Shown here one piece after another: positions 43,312 through 52,276 of a stretch of 64,000 nucleotides of DNA. How positions within the stretch are numbered: position 1 is the stretch's first letter; each line of letters starts with the position of its first letter. The notes beneath the pieces were generated by a model. It was not told the origin of the DNA and searched no databases. It saw only the letters and a list, made by a program, of their open reading frames with translations. The position numbers and the translations under genes are program-made. This stretch comes from Deltaproteobacteria bacterium (GTDB taxonomy: Bacteria; Myxococcota_A; UBA9160; UBA6930): positions 1 to 64,000 of the forward strand of contig VGRF01000006.1 of assembly GCA_016875395.1 (NCBI GenBank). Direction: 5' to 3'.

Positions 43312-43914
43312 GTGCGCCGCGCTCTCCTCGTCATCGCTCTCGCCGCCGTCGCGGCGCCGCTCGGGTGGCACGCGAGCGATCGCGTCGAACAGAACGACGC
43401 GTTCTGCACCGCGTGCCATCTCCCGACGGGCGCGCCGCTGCACGAGGAGAACGCGCGCGACTTCGCGGCGCGGCCCGCGGTCTCGCTCGCGGTCGCGCAC
43501 GCCATAGCCGGAAACGAGGCGCGCGCAGACGGCGCGTTCCGCTGCATCGACTGCCACGGCGGCACGGGCTTCGCGGGCCGCGCGCGCGTGAAGCTGCTCT
43601 CGCTGCGCGACGCCGCGATCTACCTCACGGGCCGCTTCGACGAGCCGCACGGCATGACGTGGCCGCTGCGCGACGAGGACTGCCGCAGCTGCCACGCCGA
43701 ATTCGCGAGCGAGGGCGCTGCGTCCGAGAGCTGGGAGGCGGCGCCATTTCACTCGCTCGCGGTGCACAACCGCGAGCTCGGCGTGGACTGTGTGGAGTGT
43801 CACGTCGCGCACGAGCGCGGCGGGCTCGCAGATCGCAACTTCTTGCACCCCGAACCGGTGCGCGCGCAGTGCGCGCGATGTCATCCTGAGTTCGAGGAGG
43901 AGACAGGCTCATGA
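43312..43914 (+). CDS. Membrane-anchored pentahaem cytochrome c (NapC/NirT-like)
   Basis: A 200-residue protein with one N-terminal membrane helix (LLVIALAAVAAPLG) and five CxxCH sites: CTACH, CIDCH, CRSCH, CVECH and CARCH. Anchored multihaem proteins of the NapC/NirT/NrfH type draw electrons from the quinol pool for periplasmic enzymes. GTG 43312 is inferred from the signal anchor. Its stop overlaps the next ATG (ATGA), which starts an electron-transfer operon with a monohaem protein and a PQQ dehydrogenase. Confidence 0.78.
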   Translation: MRRALLVIALAAVAAPLGWHASDRVEQNDAFCTACHLPTGAPLHEENARDFAARPAVSLAVAHAIAGNEARADGAFRCIDCHGGTGFAGRARVKLLSLRDAAIYLTGRFDEPHGMTWPLRDEDCRSCHAEFASEGAASESWEAAPFHSLAVHNRELGVDCVECHVAHERGGLADRNFLHPEPVRAQCARCHPEFEEETGS

Positions 43915-44708
43915 GATTCTCTGCATTCACCGCAGGCCTCGCGCTCGCCACGAGCGCGTACGCGTATCCGGGCGGCACGCCCGACTGGCAGACCGACGCC
44001 GCGCCCTACTGCGCGAGCTGTCACTCCTCCGCGAACGCCGACATGATGAACGGCGCGCCGCCCGAGCGCGCGCAGAAGGAGCTCGCGGCGAACAAGCACA
44101 TCGCGTTGATCCAGGCCGGCGAGGGCGGCTATCAGGCGCTGAGCGCGGCCGAGCGCGCGCTGCTCGCCGAGCACGTGCGCGCGGTCGACGCGAACACGAG
44201 CGTGAGGATCGAGTCGCCACCGAAGGTCGCGATCAACGGCGAGCTGCGCGTCTCGGTGGGCGTGACGGGCGGCGCAGGCCCCGTGGTCGGCGTCGCGCTC
44301 GTCGACACGCCGCAGCGCTGGCTCGCGCGCCCGGCGACGGCGGTGGGTTGGTTCGTGTCGCAGGAGCCGCAGATCCTCGGCCAAGACTTCCAGCAGCAAA
44401 CGGACTGGCTCGCGAAACGGCCGCTCTCGCTGATGCGAAATCTCGCTTACGTGAACGTCACCGGCCTGCGCTCGGACGCGGTGAAAGCGGACTGGGCGCG
44501 CGCGCAGGTGGTGTGGACGCTGCGCGCGCCGAGCCGGCCAGGGAAGTATCCGCTCGCCGCGGCGCTCTGGTACGGCACCGAGAAGGCTTCGCCGCTCGGC
44601 GTGGTCACCGATCCGATTCGCGGGCGCATGCTGCGCGGCGGCGTCGCGGGGCACTCGGGCCGAATCTTGTTCAGCACTCCGCTCAGCATCGAGGTCACGG
44701 TCAAGTAA
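43911..44708 (+). CDS. Periplasmic monohaem c-type protein
   Basis: A 265-residue exported protein with a signal peptide ending ATSAYAYPGG and one haem site CASCH near residue 36. The remainder is a beta-rich domain without a named family (KVAINGELRVSVGVTGG, RAQVVWTLRAPSRPGKYPLAAALWYG), which resembles a reeler- or Ig-like fold. It overlaps the pentahaem gene upstream and the PQQ dehydrogenase downstream by four and one bases, so it probably works in the same electron path. Confidence 0.7.
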   Translation: MRFSAFTAGLALATSAYAYPGGTPDWQTDAAPYCASCHSSANADMMNGAPPERAQKELAANKHIALIQAGEGGYQALSAAERALLAEHVRAVDANTSVRIESPPKVAINGELRVSVGVTGGAGPVVGVALVDTPQRWLARPATAVGWFVSQEPQILGQDFQQQTDWLAKRPLSLMRNLAYVNVTGLRSDAVKADWARAQVVWTLRAPSRPGKYPLAAALWYGTEKASPLGVVTDPIRGRMLRGGVAGHSGRILFSTPLSIEVTVK

Positions 44709-46897
44709 TGCGCGCCACACTCGCGACTTTGCTCTCGTTCGTGATCGTCGCCTCGCTCACCGCTTGCGGTGGCGACGACGAGACGCCGCCTCCGGTCGCG
44801 CGCGAGAGGCAGGCGCCTCCGCCGCCGCCCGGCGTCGAGGCCGTCGACGATGCGCGCCTCGTGGCCGCCGGCGGCGAGAAGGAAAGCTGGCTGACCTACG
44901 GCCGCACGTACGACGAGCAGCGCTACTCGCCGCTCGCGCAGATCGACGCCGAGAACGTCGCGCAGCTCGGCCTCGCGTTCTCGTACGACACGCACACGAC
45001 GCGCGGCCTCGAGGCGACGCCGATCGTGGTGGGGGGCGTGATCTACACGACCGGCTCGTGGTCGATCGTGTACGCGGTCGACGCGAAGACGGGCAAAGAG
45101 ATCTGGCGCTACGACCCGCAGGTGCCGGGCGAGTTCGGCCCGAAGGCGTGCTGCGACGTCGTGAACCGCGGCGTCGCGGTCTACAAGGGCAAGGTCTACG
45201 TGGGCGCGCTCGACGGCCGCCTGATCGCGCTCGACGCGAAGACCGGCATTCCCGCGTGGGAGAAACTCACGGTCGACCAGAGCAAGCCCTACACGGTCAC
45301 GATGGCGCCGCGAGTTGTTAAGGGGAAGGTGATCATCGGCAACGGCGGCGCCGAGCTCGGCGTGCGCGGCTACGTCTCGGCCTACGACGCCGAGAGCGGC
45401 GAGCTCGTCTGGCGCTTCTACACCGTGCCGGGCGATCCGAAGCAGCCGCAGGAGAACCCCGCGCTCGACAAGGCGCTGCCGACGTGGACGGGCGACGTGT
45501 GGCATCAGGTCGGCGGCGGCGGAACGGTGTGGGACGCGATCGCGTTCGATCCCGAGCTCGACCTGCTGTACGTCGGCACGGGCAACGGCTCGCCGTGGAG
45601 CCGCCACATCCGCAGCCCGCAGGGCGGCGACAACCTCTACGTGTGCTCGATCCTCGCGCTGCGGCCGGACACGGGCGAGCTCGTGTGGCACTACCAGACC
45701 ACGCCGGCCGATACGTGGGACTACACGTCCACGCAGCACATCATGCTCGCGGACCTCGAGATCGGCGGCGCCGCGCGCAAGGTGCTGATGCAAGCGCCGA
45801 AGAACGGCTTCTTCTACGTGCTCGACCGCGCGACGGGCGAGCTGATCTCCGCCGAGGACTACGTCGAGGTGACGTGGGCGACGGGCATCGACAAGGCGAC
45901 GGGACGCCCGATCGAGGCCCCCGGCGCGGACTACCGCGAGAACTCGGTGGTCGTGCGCCCGTCGACGCTCGGCGGTCACAACTGGCAGCCGATGTCGTTC
46001 AACCCGGAGCTTGGCCTCGTCTACATCCCGGCCAACGACATTCCCTGGGCGTTCGGCGTCGACGAGGATTTCCGTCACAAGCCCGGTCAGTGGAACCTCG
46101 GCGTCTCCGCGAAGATCGCCTCGGAGATGCCGCGCGACATCGTGTCTGGCCGCCTGATCGCGTGGGATCCCGTGGGTCAGAAGAAGGTGTGGGAAGTGCC
46201 GTATCCGGAGGCGTGGAACGGCGGAACGCTCGCGACCGCGGGCGGCCTCGTGTTCCAAGGCACCGCGCACGGAACCTTTGCGGCGTACGACGCGGCGAGC
46301 GGGAAGAAGCTGTGGGAGATGGCCGCGGGCACCGGCGTGATGGCCGGCCCGACCAGCTACGAGCTCGACGGCGAGCAGTACGTCGCCGTGATGGCGGGCT
46401 GGGGCGGCGCGTTCGGGCTCGCCGGCGGCGATGCGGCGGCGTCGGCGCACGAGCTCGCGGGCAAGAATCAGAACGATGGCCGCCTGCTCGTCTTCAAGCT
46501 CGGCGGCACGGCGCAGATCCCGGTCACCGCGGCGATCGCGCGCGAGGTCGCGGCGATCGCGGGCGATCTCGACCCCGAGAAGGTGAAGCTCGGGACCTAC
46601 GCGTATCACACGTGGTGCTGGGAGTGTCACGGCATCGGCGGCGTCGCGGGCGGCGTGCTGCCGGATCTGCGCACCTCCACTCTCTTCTTCTCCGACGCGC
46701 TGGAGCCGATCGTGTTCGAAGGCTCGCTGGCCGCGAAGGGCATGCCGAACTTGTCGGCGTGGGTGACGAAGGAGGATCTCGAGCTGATCCGCATCTACAT
46801 CACCGCGAAGCGCAACGAGCTCGCCGCGAAGCAGGCGGGCGGCGCAGCGCCTGCGCCGAGCACAGACGCGGCGCCCGCTGCGGCCGGAGGCCGATAA
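44708..46897 (+). CDS. PQQ-dependent quinohaemoprotein alcohol dehydrogenase (lipoprotein)
   Basis: A 729-residue enzyme. The signal peptide ends in a lipobox (SLTAC). The eight-bladed PQQ propeller begins WLTYGRTYDEQRYSPL, has the vicinal disulfide Cys-Cys in KACCDVVNRG next to PQQ, and the propeller repeats AFDPELDLLYVGTGNGSPW and LGGHNWQPMSFNPELGLVYIPAND. A C-terminal cytochrome domain carries CWECH with a Met ligand in KGMPNLS. This is a type II alcohol dehydrogenase, which passes electrons from PQQ to its haem and then presumably to the two upstream cytochromes. Confidence 0.9.
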   Translation: MRATLATLLSFVIVASLTACGGDDETPPPVARERQAPPPPPGVEAVDDARLVAAGGEKESWLTYGRTYDEQRYSPLAQIDAENVAQLGLAFSYDTHTTRGLEATPIVVGGVIYTTGSWSIVYAVDAKTGKEIWRYDPQVPGEFGPKACCDVVNRGVAVYKGKVYVGALDGRLIALDAKTGIPAWEKLTVDQSKPYTVTMAPRVVKGKVIIGNGGAELGVRGYVSAYDAESGELVWRFYTVPGDPKQPQENPALDKALPTWTGDVWHQVGGGGTVWDAIAFDPELDLLYVGTGNGSPWSRHIRSPQGGDNLYVCSILALRPDTGELVWHYQTTPADTWDYTSTQHIMLADLEIGGAARKVLMQAPKNGFFYVLDRATGELISAEDYVEVTWATGIDKATGRPIEAPGADYRENSVVVRPSTLGGHNWQPMSFNPELGLVYIPANDIPWAFGVDEDFRHKPGQWNLGVSAKIASEMPRDIVSGRLIAWDPVGQKKVWEVPYPEAWNGGTLATAGGLVFQGTAHGTFAAYDAASGKKLWEMAAGTGVMAGPTSYELDGEQYVAVMAGWGGAFGLAGGDAAASAHELAGKNQNDGRLLVFKLGGTAQIPVTAAIAREVAAIAGDLDPEKVKLGTYAYHTWCWECHGIGGVAGGVLPDLRTSTLFFSDALEPIVFEGSLAAKGMPNLSAWVTKEDLELIRIYITAKRNELAAKQAGGAAPAPSTDAAPAAAGGR

Positions 46898-46901
46898 CGA
46901 G

Positions 46902-48176
46902 ATGAAGCTGCCCGCGCTCCCGCCGGTCGAGTCCGTCGACTTATCAGGGATCGATTTCTGGCTGCGCCCGGTCGCGGAGCGCGAAGCCGCCTTCGCGTCG
47001 CTCCGCAAGCACAAGCCGGTTTCGTTCCACCAGGAGTTCGAGCCGCCTCCGGGCGCGCCGTTCCCGCGCGGGCCGGGTTATTGGGCGATCACGAAGCACC
47101 GCGACATTCTCGAAGTGAGCCGTACGCCCGAGGTGTTCTGCTCCGGCAAGGGCACGAACATCATGGACCTGCCGCCGCAGTTCAACGAGTTCTTCGGCTC
47201 GATGATCAACATGGACGACCCGCGGCACGGCCGGCTGCGGCGCATCGTCTCGCGCGGCTTCACTCCGCGCGCGCTCGGTCGCCTCGAGCCGCTCGTGCAG
47301 AAGCGCGCGCAGCAGACGATCGACCGCGTGATCGACCGCGGCGAGTGCGACTTCGTCACCGACATCGCCGCGCCGCTCCCGCTCGAGCTCGTGTGCGACT
47401 TGATGGGCATCCCCGAGAGCGAGACGGCGAGCGTCTTCGCGCACACCAACGTGATCCTCGGTCTCGGCGACCCGGAGTACGTGAAGCCGGGCACGAGCCC
47501 GATCGTCGCGGCGCTCACCTCGGGCAAAGCGCTCGCGGATCTGATGAACGAGCTGGCGCAGCACAAAGCTGGCAAGGGCGCCGACGACCTGACGACCGCG
47601 CTGCTCGACGCCGAGGTCGACGGCGAGACGCTCACGCACCAGGAGCTCGCCTCCTTCTTCGTGCTGCTCGTCGTCGCCGGCAACGAAACCACGCGCAACG
47701 CGATCAGTCACGGCATGAAGGCGCTCTTCGACAACCCCGACCAGCGCCGCAAGTGGGCCGCCGACTTCGATCGCCACGTCGACACCGCCGTGGAAGAGAT
47801 CGTGCGCTGGGCCTCGCCCGTGATCCACTTCCGCCGCACCGCGACGTGCGACACCGAGTTATCAGGGCAGCCGATCAAGGCCGGCGACAAAGTCGTGATG
47901 TGGTACGCCAGCGGCAACCGCGACGAAGACGCGTTCGCGCGCCCCTACGACTTCGACATCGCGCGCACGCCCAACGAGCACGTCGGCTTCGGCGGCCCCG
48001 GCCCGCACTTCTGCCTCGGCGCCCAGCTCGCCCGCCGCGAAATGCGCGTGATGTTCCGCGAGATCTTCCGCCGCCTGCCCGACCTCCAAATCAAGAGCGA
48101 GCCGGAGATGCTGCGGAGCAACTTCATCCATGGGATCAAGCGGATGAAGTGCGCGTGGGGGAAGCGGGCGAGTTGA
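46902..48176 (+). CDS. Cytochrome P450
   Basis: A 424-residue soluble P450. The oxygen-binding I-helix is VVAGNETTRN, the ExxR motif is EEIVRW followed by the HFRRTA strand, and the haem loop is FGGPGPHFCLGAQLARRE with Cys371 as ligand. Class I bacterial P450s of this pattern (CYP125/CYP142/CYP108-like) hydroxylate terpenes, steroids or alkyl chains. It starts four bases after the PQQ dehydrogenase stop, so its alcohol product could be the substrate of that enzyme. No ferredoxin gene is adjacent. Confidence 0.9.
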   Translation: MKLPALPPVESVDLSGIDFWLRPVAEREAAFASLRKHKPVSFHQEFEPPPGAPFPRGPGYWAITKHRDILEVSRTPEVFCSGKGTNIMDLPPQFNEFFGSMINMDDPRHGRLRRIVSRGFTPRALGRLEPLVQKRAQQTIDRVIDRGECDFVTDIAAPLPLELVCDLMGIPESETASVFAHTNVILGLGDPEYVKPGTSPIVAALTSGKALADLMNELAQHKAGKGADDLTTALLDAEVDGETLTHQELASFFVLLVVAGNETTRNAISHGMKALFDNPDQRRKWAADFDRHVDTAVEEIVRWASPVIHFRRTATCDTELSGQPIKAGDKVVMWYASGNRDEDAFARPYDFDIARTPNEHVGFGGPGPHFCLGAQLARREMRVMFREIFRRLPDLQIKSEPEMLRSNFIHGIKRMKCAWGKRAS

Positions 48177-48226
48177 AAATCGCGACGGAGGCGAGTCCGA
48201 CGCTCCGCCTTCTAGAGGAAGGGGCA

Positions 48227-48841
48227 ATGCATGCGCTTGCGCATGCCGCGAGGCTTCTAGAGGACGCGGCGCTACTGCACTCCGCCGCTCGCTACTCCAG
48301 CGCGTTCCACCTGGCCGTGATGGCGCGAGAGGAACTTGGGAGAAGCCATCTACTCGAAGCGCAGGCGGCGGATGTTCGCGAACGCGGAGGCGAAGTCGAT
48401 CTGGCCGAGTTGGCCAAGAAGCTCCGCCACCACGAGCAAAAGCTCGCTGCCGGAATCGCAACGTTCGAGCTCGAGATACCGGCCAGTCAAATGGAGGAAC
48501 GTACGGCGGCGTTGGCCTCCGGGGATCAGGGCCGGATCCGAGCGGCGCAAGCGGTAGTTCGCGCCCATGTCGAGAAGACCAAGGAACGCGCTCCACGAGA
48601 ACTCCATCGCCGCTGCTTGAGATCCCAGTACGTGGAGTTGAACGCCGCGCGGGACGGTTGGGAGCTGCCGACCAGCTTTACCAGCGAAGAGAGTCGCGTC
48701 TTGATCATCACGGTTACCGCCGAGATCGCGAACGTCCTACTCGCTGTGCGAGAACTTTCCGTGGTCTCGGCGATCGCGATCCCCGACATGGGTCTGTTCA
48801 CGGCGGCGATCCACCGACTACTCAATGAGCCAACGGCGTAA
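48227..48841 (+). CDS. AbiV-family abortive infection protein
   Basis: A 204-residue helical protein. The repeating pattern HALAHAARLLEDAALLHSAARYSSAFHLAVMAREELGRS is that of AbiV-type phage-resistance proteins, which block phage protein synthesis after infection. ATG 48227 has a strong ribosome-binding site (GAGGAAGGGG); TTG 48173, overlapping the P450 stop, would add 18 residues that also look like AbiV. Its codon usage is less GC-extreme than that of its neighbours (CTA, AGA, TTG, CGA appear), which points to transfer. No partner defence gene is adjacent. Confidence 0.68.
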   Translation: MHALAHAARLLEDAALLHSAARYSSAFHLAVMAREELGRSHLLEAQAADVRERGGEVDLAELAKKLRHHEQKLAAGIATFELEIPASQMEERTAALASGDQGRIRAAQAVVRAHVEKTKERAPRELHRRCLRSQYVELNAARDGWELPTSFTSEESRVLIITVTAEIANVLLAVRELSVVSAIAIPDMGLFTAAIHRLLNEPTA

Positions 48842-49942
48842 GTGCGAACCCACCCCTACCGCATCATCCTCTGGGGCACCGGCTTCGTCGGCGGGGCGGT
48901 GCTGCGCGCGCTCGCGGGGCACTCCGGGTTCGAGGTCGTCGCGGTGATCGTGAACGATCCCGCGAAGGACCGGCGCGACATCGGGGAGCTGTTAGGCACG
49001 GGGCGGACGGGCATCGTGGCGACGCGTGACGCGGCGCGGGCGCTCGCGATCGAGGCGGACGCGGTCGCGTACTTCGGGCCGAACGGGATGCACGCCGAGG
49101 CGAACCTGCGCAACGTCACCGCGGCGCTGCGTGCGGGGAAGAACGTGGTGGACACGACGACCGGCGCGCTGCAGAACCCGGAGCGCGCGCCGGCGCCGCT
49201 GCGCGAGGCGATCGAGGCGGCGTGCCGCGAAGGCGGCGTCTCGTTCTTCTCGACGGGCATCGACCCCGGCTTCGGCAACGACCTCCTGCCCCTCACGTTG
49301 TTAGGGCTGTGCGGACAAGCCGAGAGCGTCCACGCGACCGAGTTCATCGTGGGCGGCGATTATCCGGACCAAGCCAGCCTGCGCATGATGGGCCTCATGT
49401 CGGACATGAGCGCGCCGCCGCTGCTCACCGCGATGCCGGGGCTGATGACGCAGATCTGGGGCGCGCCGCTCTACACGATCGCGGAGGCGATGGGCGTGGC
49501 CGTGGAGTCGACGCGCGAGCACTACGAGCGCTGGGGCACGGACGTGGCGCTCGAGTTCCCGCTCGGGCGCGTGGAGCCGGGGCAGTGCGCGGCGCATCGC
49601 ATCCGCCTCGAGGGCATCGTCCTCGGCGAGCCGCGCATCGTGATCGATCACGTGCACCGCATGGTCGAAGGCGCCGCGCCCGAGTGGCCGAAGCCGCACC
49701 TGCACCCCGCGCACGCGAACCGCGTCGTGATTCGCGGCCAACCGAACATCGAGCTCGAAGCGCTGATCGAGAGCGCGGACAGCGCGAGCAGCAACGCGGG
49801 CGGCTGCCTCGCGACGGGTATGCGCGCGATCAACGCGATCCCCTCGGTGTGCGCCGCGCCGCCGGGCATCGTGTCGCCGCTCGATCTGCCGCTGATCGCG
49901 CTGCCGGGCACGCTGCGCGCGCGGACGGCGTGGGGTGGTTGA
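48842..49942 (+). CDS. Dihydrodipicolinate-reductase-like NAD(P) protein
   Basis: A 366-residue dehydrogenase with the Rossmann start RIILWGTGFVGGAVLRAL and a DapB-like N-terminal domain (VIVNDPAKDRRDIGELLG, KNVVDTTTGAL, STGIDPGFGNDLLPL). Long proteins of this kind (about 350 residues) include 2,4-diaminopentanoate dehydrogenase and many mycobacterial homologues linked to lipid or steroid genes. GTG 48842 directly follows the AbiV stop. The true substrate is unknown; DapB itself is about 100 residues shorter. Confidence 0.75.
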   Translation: MRTHPYRIILWGTGFVGGAVLRALAGHSGFEVVAVIVNDPAKDRRDIGELLGTGRTGIVATRDAARALAIEADAVAYFGPNGMHAEANLRNVTAALRAGKNVVDTTTGALQNPERAPAPLREAIEAACREGGVSFFSTGIDPGFGNDLLPLTLLGLCGQAESVHATEFIVGGDYPDQASLRMMGLMSDMSAPPLLTAMPGLMTQIWGAPLYTIAEAMGVAVESTREHYERWGTDVALEFPLGRVEPGQCAAHRIRLEGIVLGEPRIVIDHVHRMVEGAAPEWPKPHLHPAHANRVVIRGQPNIELEALIESADSASSNAGGCLATGMRAINAIPSVCAAPPGIVSPLDLPLIALPGTLRARTAWGG

Positions 49943-50039
49943 CATCCCCAAGTCGGGAAAACCAGCAGCAGGGCATGGACCATTCCGAATCGCTCGGCAT
50001 CATGCCGCGCGCAGCCCCTGGTGCCGTGGATTCGCACAT

Positions 50040-50369
50040 ATGGATCAGCGTTACGACCGCCGCCGCGCAGCGCGCATTCCGACTCGCTTCGTCGCGACCT
50101 ACTCCTCGCAGTGCCGGGAGGGCACGGGCCTCCTCAAGAACGTCTCACGCACCGGCGCGCTCATCGAGACGAAGCAGGTCGTGCGCGCGATCGGCGCCGC
50201 GGTGCGCGCCGAGGTCGTGGTAGGCGACGACCACCGCGTGAGCGTCAGCGGAGTCGTCGCGCGCTTCGACGAGCGCGAGTTCGCGATTCGCTTCGACGGC
50301 GTGACTGCAGAGCTGCTCGAGTTGCTGCATGCATTAGGCGTCGGGGAAGAAGACACCGGCGTGCGCTGA
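50040..50369 (+). CDS. PilZ-domain protein
   Basis: A 109-residue single PilZ domain, a receptor for cyclic di-GMP. The RxxxR ligand motif lies in DRRRAARIPTRF and the second motif (D/N)xSxxG appears as NVSRTG. Valine/arginine-rich beta-strands follow. ATG 50040 is chosen because the domain starts there. Its last 36 bases overlap, tail to tail, the end of the MNIO/DUF2063 gene on the other strand. Confidence 0.8.
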   Translation: MDQRYDRRRAARIPTRFVATYSSQCREGTGLLKNVSRTGALIETKQVVRAIGAAVRAEVVVGDDHRVSVSGVVARFDEREFAIRFDGVTAELLELLHALGVGEEDTGVR

Positions 50370-51843
50370 AGCCTCGCCGCGGTCGGCCCACGGCGCACGG
50401 GACAGCGCGACGACCGCACCCGCGCGGCTCGCCTGCACGAGCGCGACGACCGCGGGCTCCGCGGACTCGTCGCCGCCTGCCGCAGCGCAAGCCTCCGCGA
50501 AGCTCGCTCCGCGTATCAGCGCGCGGAGCGCATCGGCGCCGCGCGGATCGAGCGCGTCCGTAACGACGAGGCCCGCCGCGCGCACCACGAGAGAGTCAGC
50601 GCGCGAGCGCCTCGGCAGCGGCGGCTTCTCGCCGAGAGCGACCGCACGCACGCAAGGCGCCACATCGTGGCTGCAGTGCACGACGCGCAGCGATGCTGCC
50701 AGGCGGAAGCGTGCGTCGGGCCAGTGCTCCGGCGCGAGCTCGCAGAGCGCACGCGCTTCGAGGCCGGGCGGCTCGTCGGGAGCTTCCTGCGCCTCGAGCT
50801 GGGCCTGCTCGAGTCGCGCGAGATAGGAGAGCCTCGCGCGGAATCGCGTACGAGTCGGCCAACGCGAACCCCTCGATGAAGCCGGCGAGTGCCCGCCCAT
50901 GACGAGCGTAGTCGTGCGTGCTCGGCGGATGCGCGGCGGCGTACTCATCCGCGAGCGCCGTGAAGTCTCGCGGCGTGAGCACGCGCGCGAGCGTGGGAAA
51001 GTTCGCGGCGAGCGCGGCTCGCAGGTTCGTGGTGTAGGCGTCGCTGTAGACGCGCAGACCGCGCGCGGCGCTGACGGGGCACTGCGCGTCGAGCAACGCA
51101 GTGAGGCCAGGCGTCGCGTGATCGAAGCGCAGCGGCTTCTCGACGGCGCGCTGCCAGAAGTCGCGCTGCTGTGCGGCCCAAGCGCCGGTCGGCGCAGCGA
51201 GCGAGCCCAGCCGGATACGGTGCGCGCGGCGCGCGCGCGGCTGCACGCGACTCTCCGGGGTGTTCGCCTCGTGCCAGATCTCGCGCGCGCGATCGAGCTC
51301 GCCAATCAGCTGCGGCAGCTCCGGGATCGCGTCGTCGCGCTCGAGCATCACGTGCGCGTGCGGGAAGCGGCGCACGACTTGGTTGAACAGCGCCCATACG
51401 TCGTCGTGAATCTCGGCGCCGTGCGTGTCGATGCGCACCTCCGGCTGCACCTCGCGCACGCGCGCGGCGACGTGGCGCAGCGCTTCGTCGGTGCAGGGCA
51501 GGGGGAGCAGCTCGTGGCTGTTCACGCTCGCGACGCCGGTCCAGCACAGGTGATCGGAGATCCAGCGCGCGCGCGTGCGCTCAGCGAGCTCGCGAACTTT
51601 GCGCAGATGAGTGCGATCGAGCGCGTCGACCGAGCCGAGATTCATCGAGACGCCGTGAAGCACCGCGGGATACGCCGCCGCGAGCTGCTCGGTGAGTGCA
51701 GCAGCCCGCGGCGGGACGTCCAAGTGATTCTCCGTGAGCAGCTCGAGGAAGCCGAGCGGTGGGCGCGTCCGCAGGATCTCGTGCGCATGCTGCGCACGCA
51801 GGCCGAGGCCGAGACCCAGGTCGGGCGAGCCGAAACGATTCAC
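50334..51843 (-). pseudogene. Fused MNIO (DUF692, BufB-like) and DUF2063 (BufC-like) gene, damaged
   Basis: From GTG 51843 the frame encodes an MNIO oxidase start (LGLGLRAQHAHEIL, LELLTENHL, LHGVSMNLGSVD, WISDHLCW), then at residues 133-134 (about base 51445) jumps to RIDTHGAEIHDDVW and MLERDD. The roughly 90 residues that carry the EN, LDxxN and HxAGH metal motifs are absent. The DUF2063 partner domain follows in the same chain (FWQRAVEKPLRFDHATPG, DAYTTNLRAALAANFPTLARVL). Near 50826-50835 the frame must shift by one base to continue (SYLARLEQAQLEAQEAPDE to the TAA at 50334). MNIO and DUF2063 are normally separate proteins that oxidise Cys of a precursor; here they are fused and apparently inactive. 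Confidence 0.8.
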
Positions 51844-51855
51844 CGCGGCTCCGCG

Positions 51856-52104
51856 CTACTCGGCCGCCGCGGCTTCACCATTGCAGCCGTTGGCGCCGTT
51901 GCAGCCATTCGCCTCGGCGTGCTCGCCGGCTCTCGCGGTTTCGCCGTTGCAGCCGTTGGCGCCGTTGCAGCCGTTGGCCTCCGCGGTGTCGCCCTCGGCC
52001 GTCGCGCCGTCGCTGCAGCCGAGCGCGAGAGCGGCGCCGGCAACGATGCCGGCGAGCGCGGCCGCCTGTGCGAGGCGGATGCGCTTGTTCGTGGTTCGCT
52101 TCAT
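51856..52104 (-). CDS. Cys-repeat RiPP precursor (bufferin/HvfA-like)
   Basis: An 82-residue precursor just upstream of the MNIO gene (12-base gap containing GCGGAG). Residues 1-30 are a Sec signal with a possible lipobox ending LALGC (Cys30). The rest is low complexity with NGCNG at 44-48, 50-54, 66-70 and 72-76, arranged as two copies of ANGCNGANGCNG. Copper-handling MNIO peptides such as HvfA have comparable Cys repeats (EGKCG) after a signal peptide. The expected product would have four modified cysteines. It ends in TAG and has a GGAG ribosome-binding site. Confidence 0.78.
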   Translation of the reverse strand: MKRTTNKRIRLAQAAALAGIVAGAALALGCSDGATAEGDTAEANGCNGANGCNGETARAGEHAEANGCNGANGCNGEAAAAE

Positions 52105-52276
52105 GACGGGTCTCCTGTGCGCGCGGCGCGCGCGTAGCCGGCGGGATGATTCGCCGCGCGGTTCGCGCGCATGGACGCCGTGAGCGCCGCACCGGTAACG
52201 CGCGTGACTCCGCGCGCTCGCGCGCATCCGAGGGGCGAACTCACGCGCGCCTCGCCGGGCGCAACCAGGAGTCGCC

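Noticed and set aside
50334-51305. A separate BufC gene starting in the second frame
   Set aside because: The second frame has no DUF2063 homology upstream of about 50830, where the first frame still encodes the domain; a single shifted gene explains both better.
51880-51980. CRISPR-like array at the precursor gene because of spaced near-identical units
   Set aside because: The units are in-frame codon repeats inside one coding sequence, without spacers of constant length or cas genes.
51843-52104. Reading the NGCNG repeat region as a simple low-complexity artefact
   Set aside because: It has a signal peptide, ribosome-binding site, stop codon and a position directly upstream of an MNIO gene, which together support a real precursor.
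52195-52220. ECF-type promoter (GTAAC ... CGAA) between the precursor and DoxX genes
   Set aside because: GTAACG is present but nothing like the CGAA element follows at about 16 bases.
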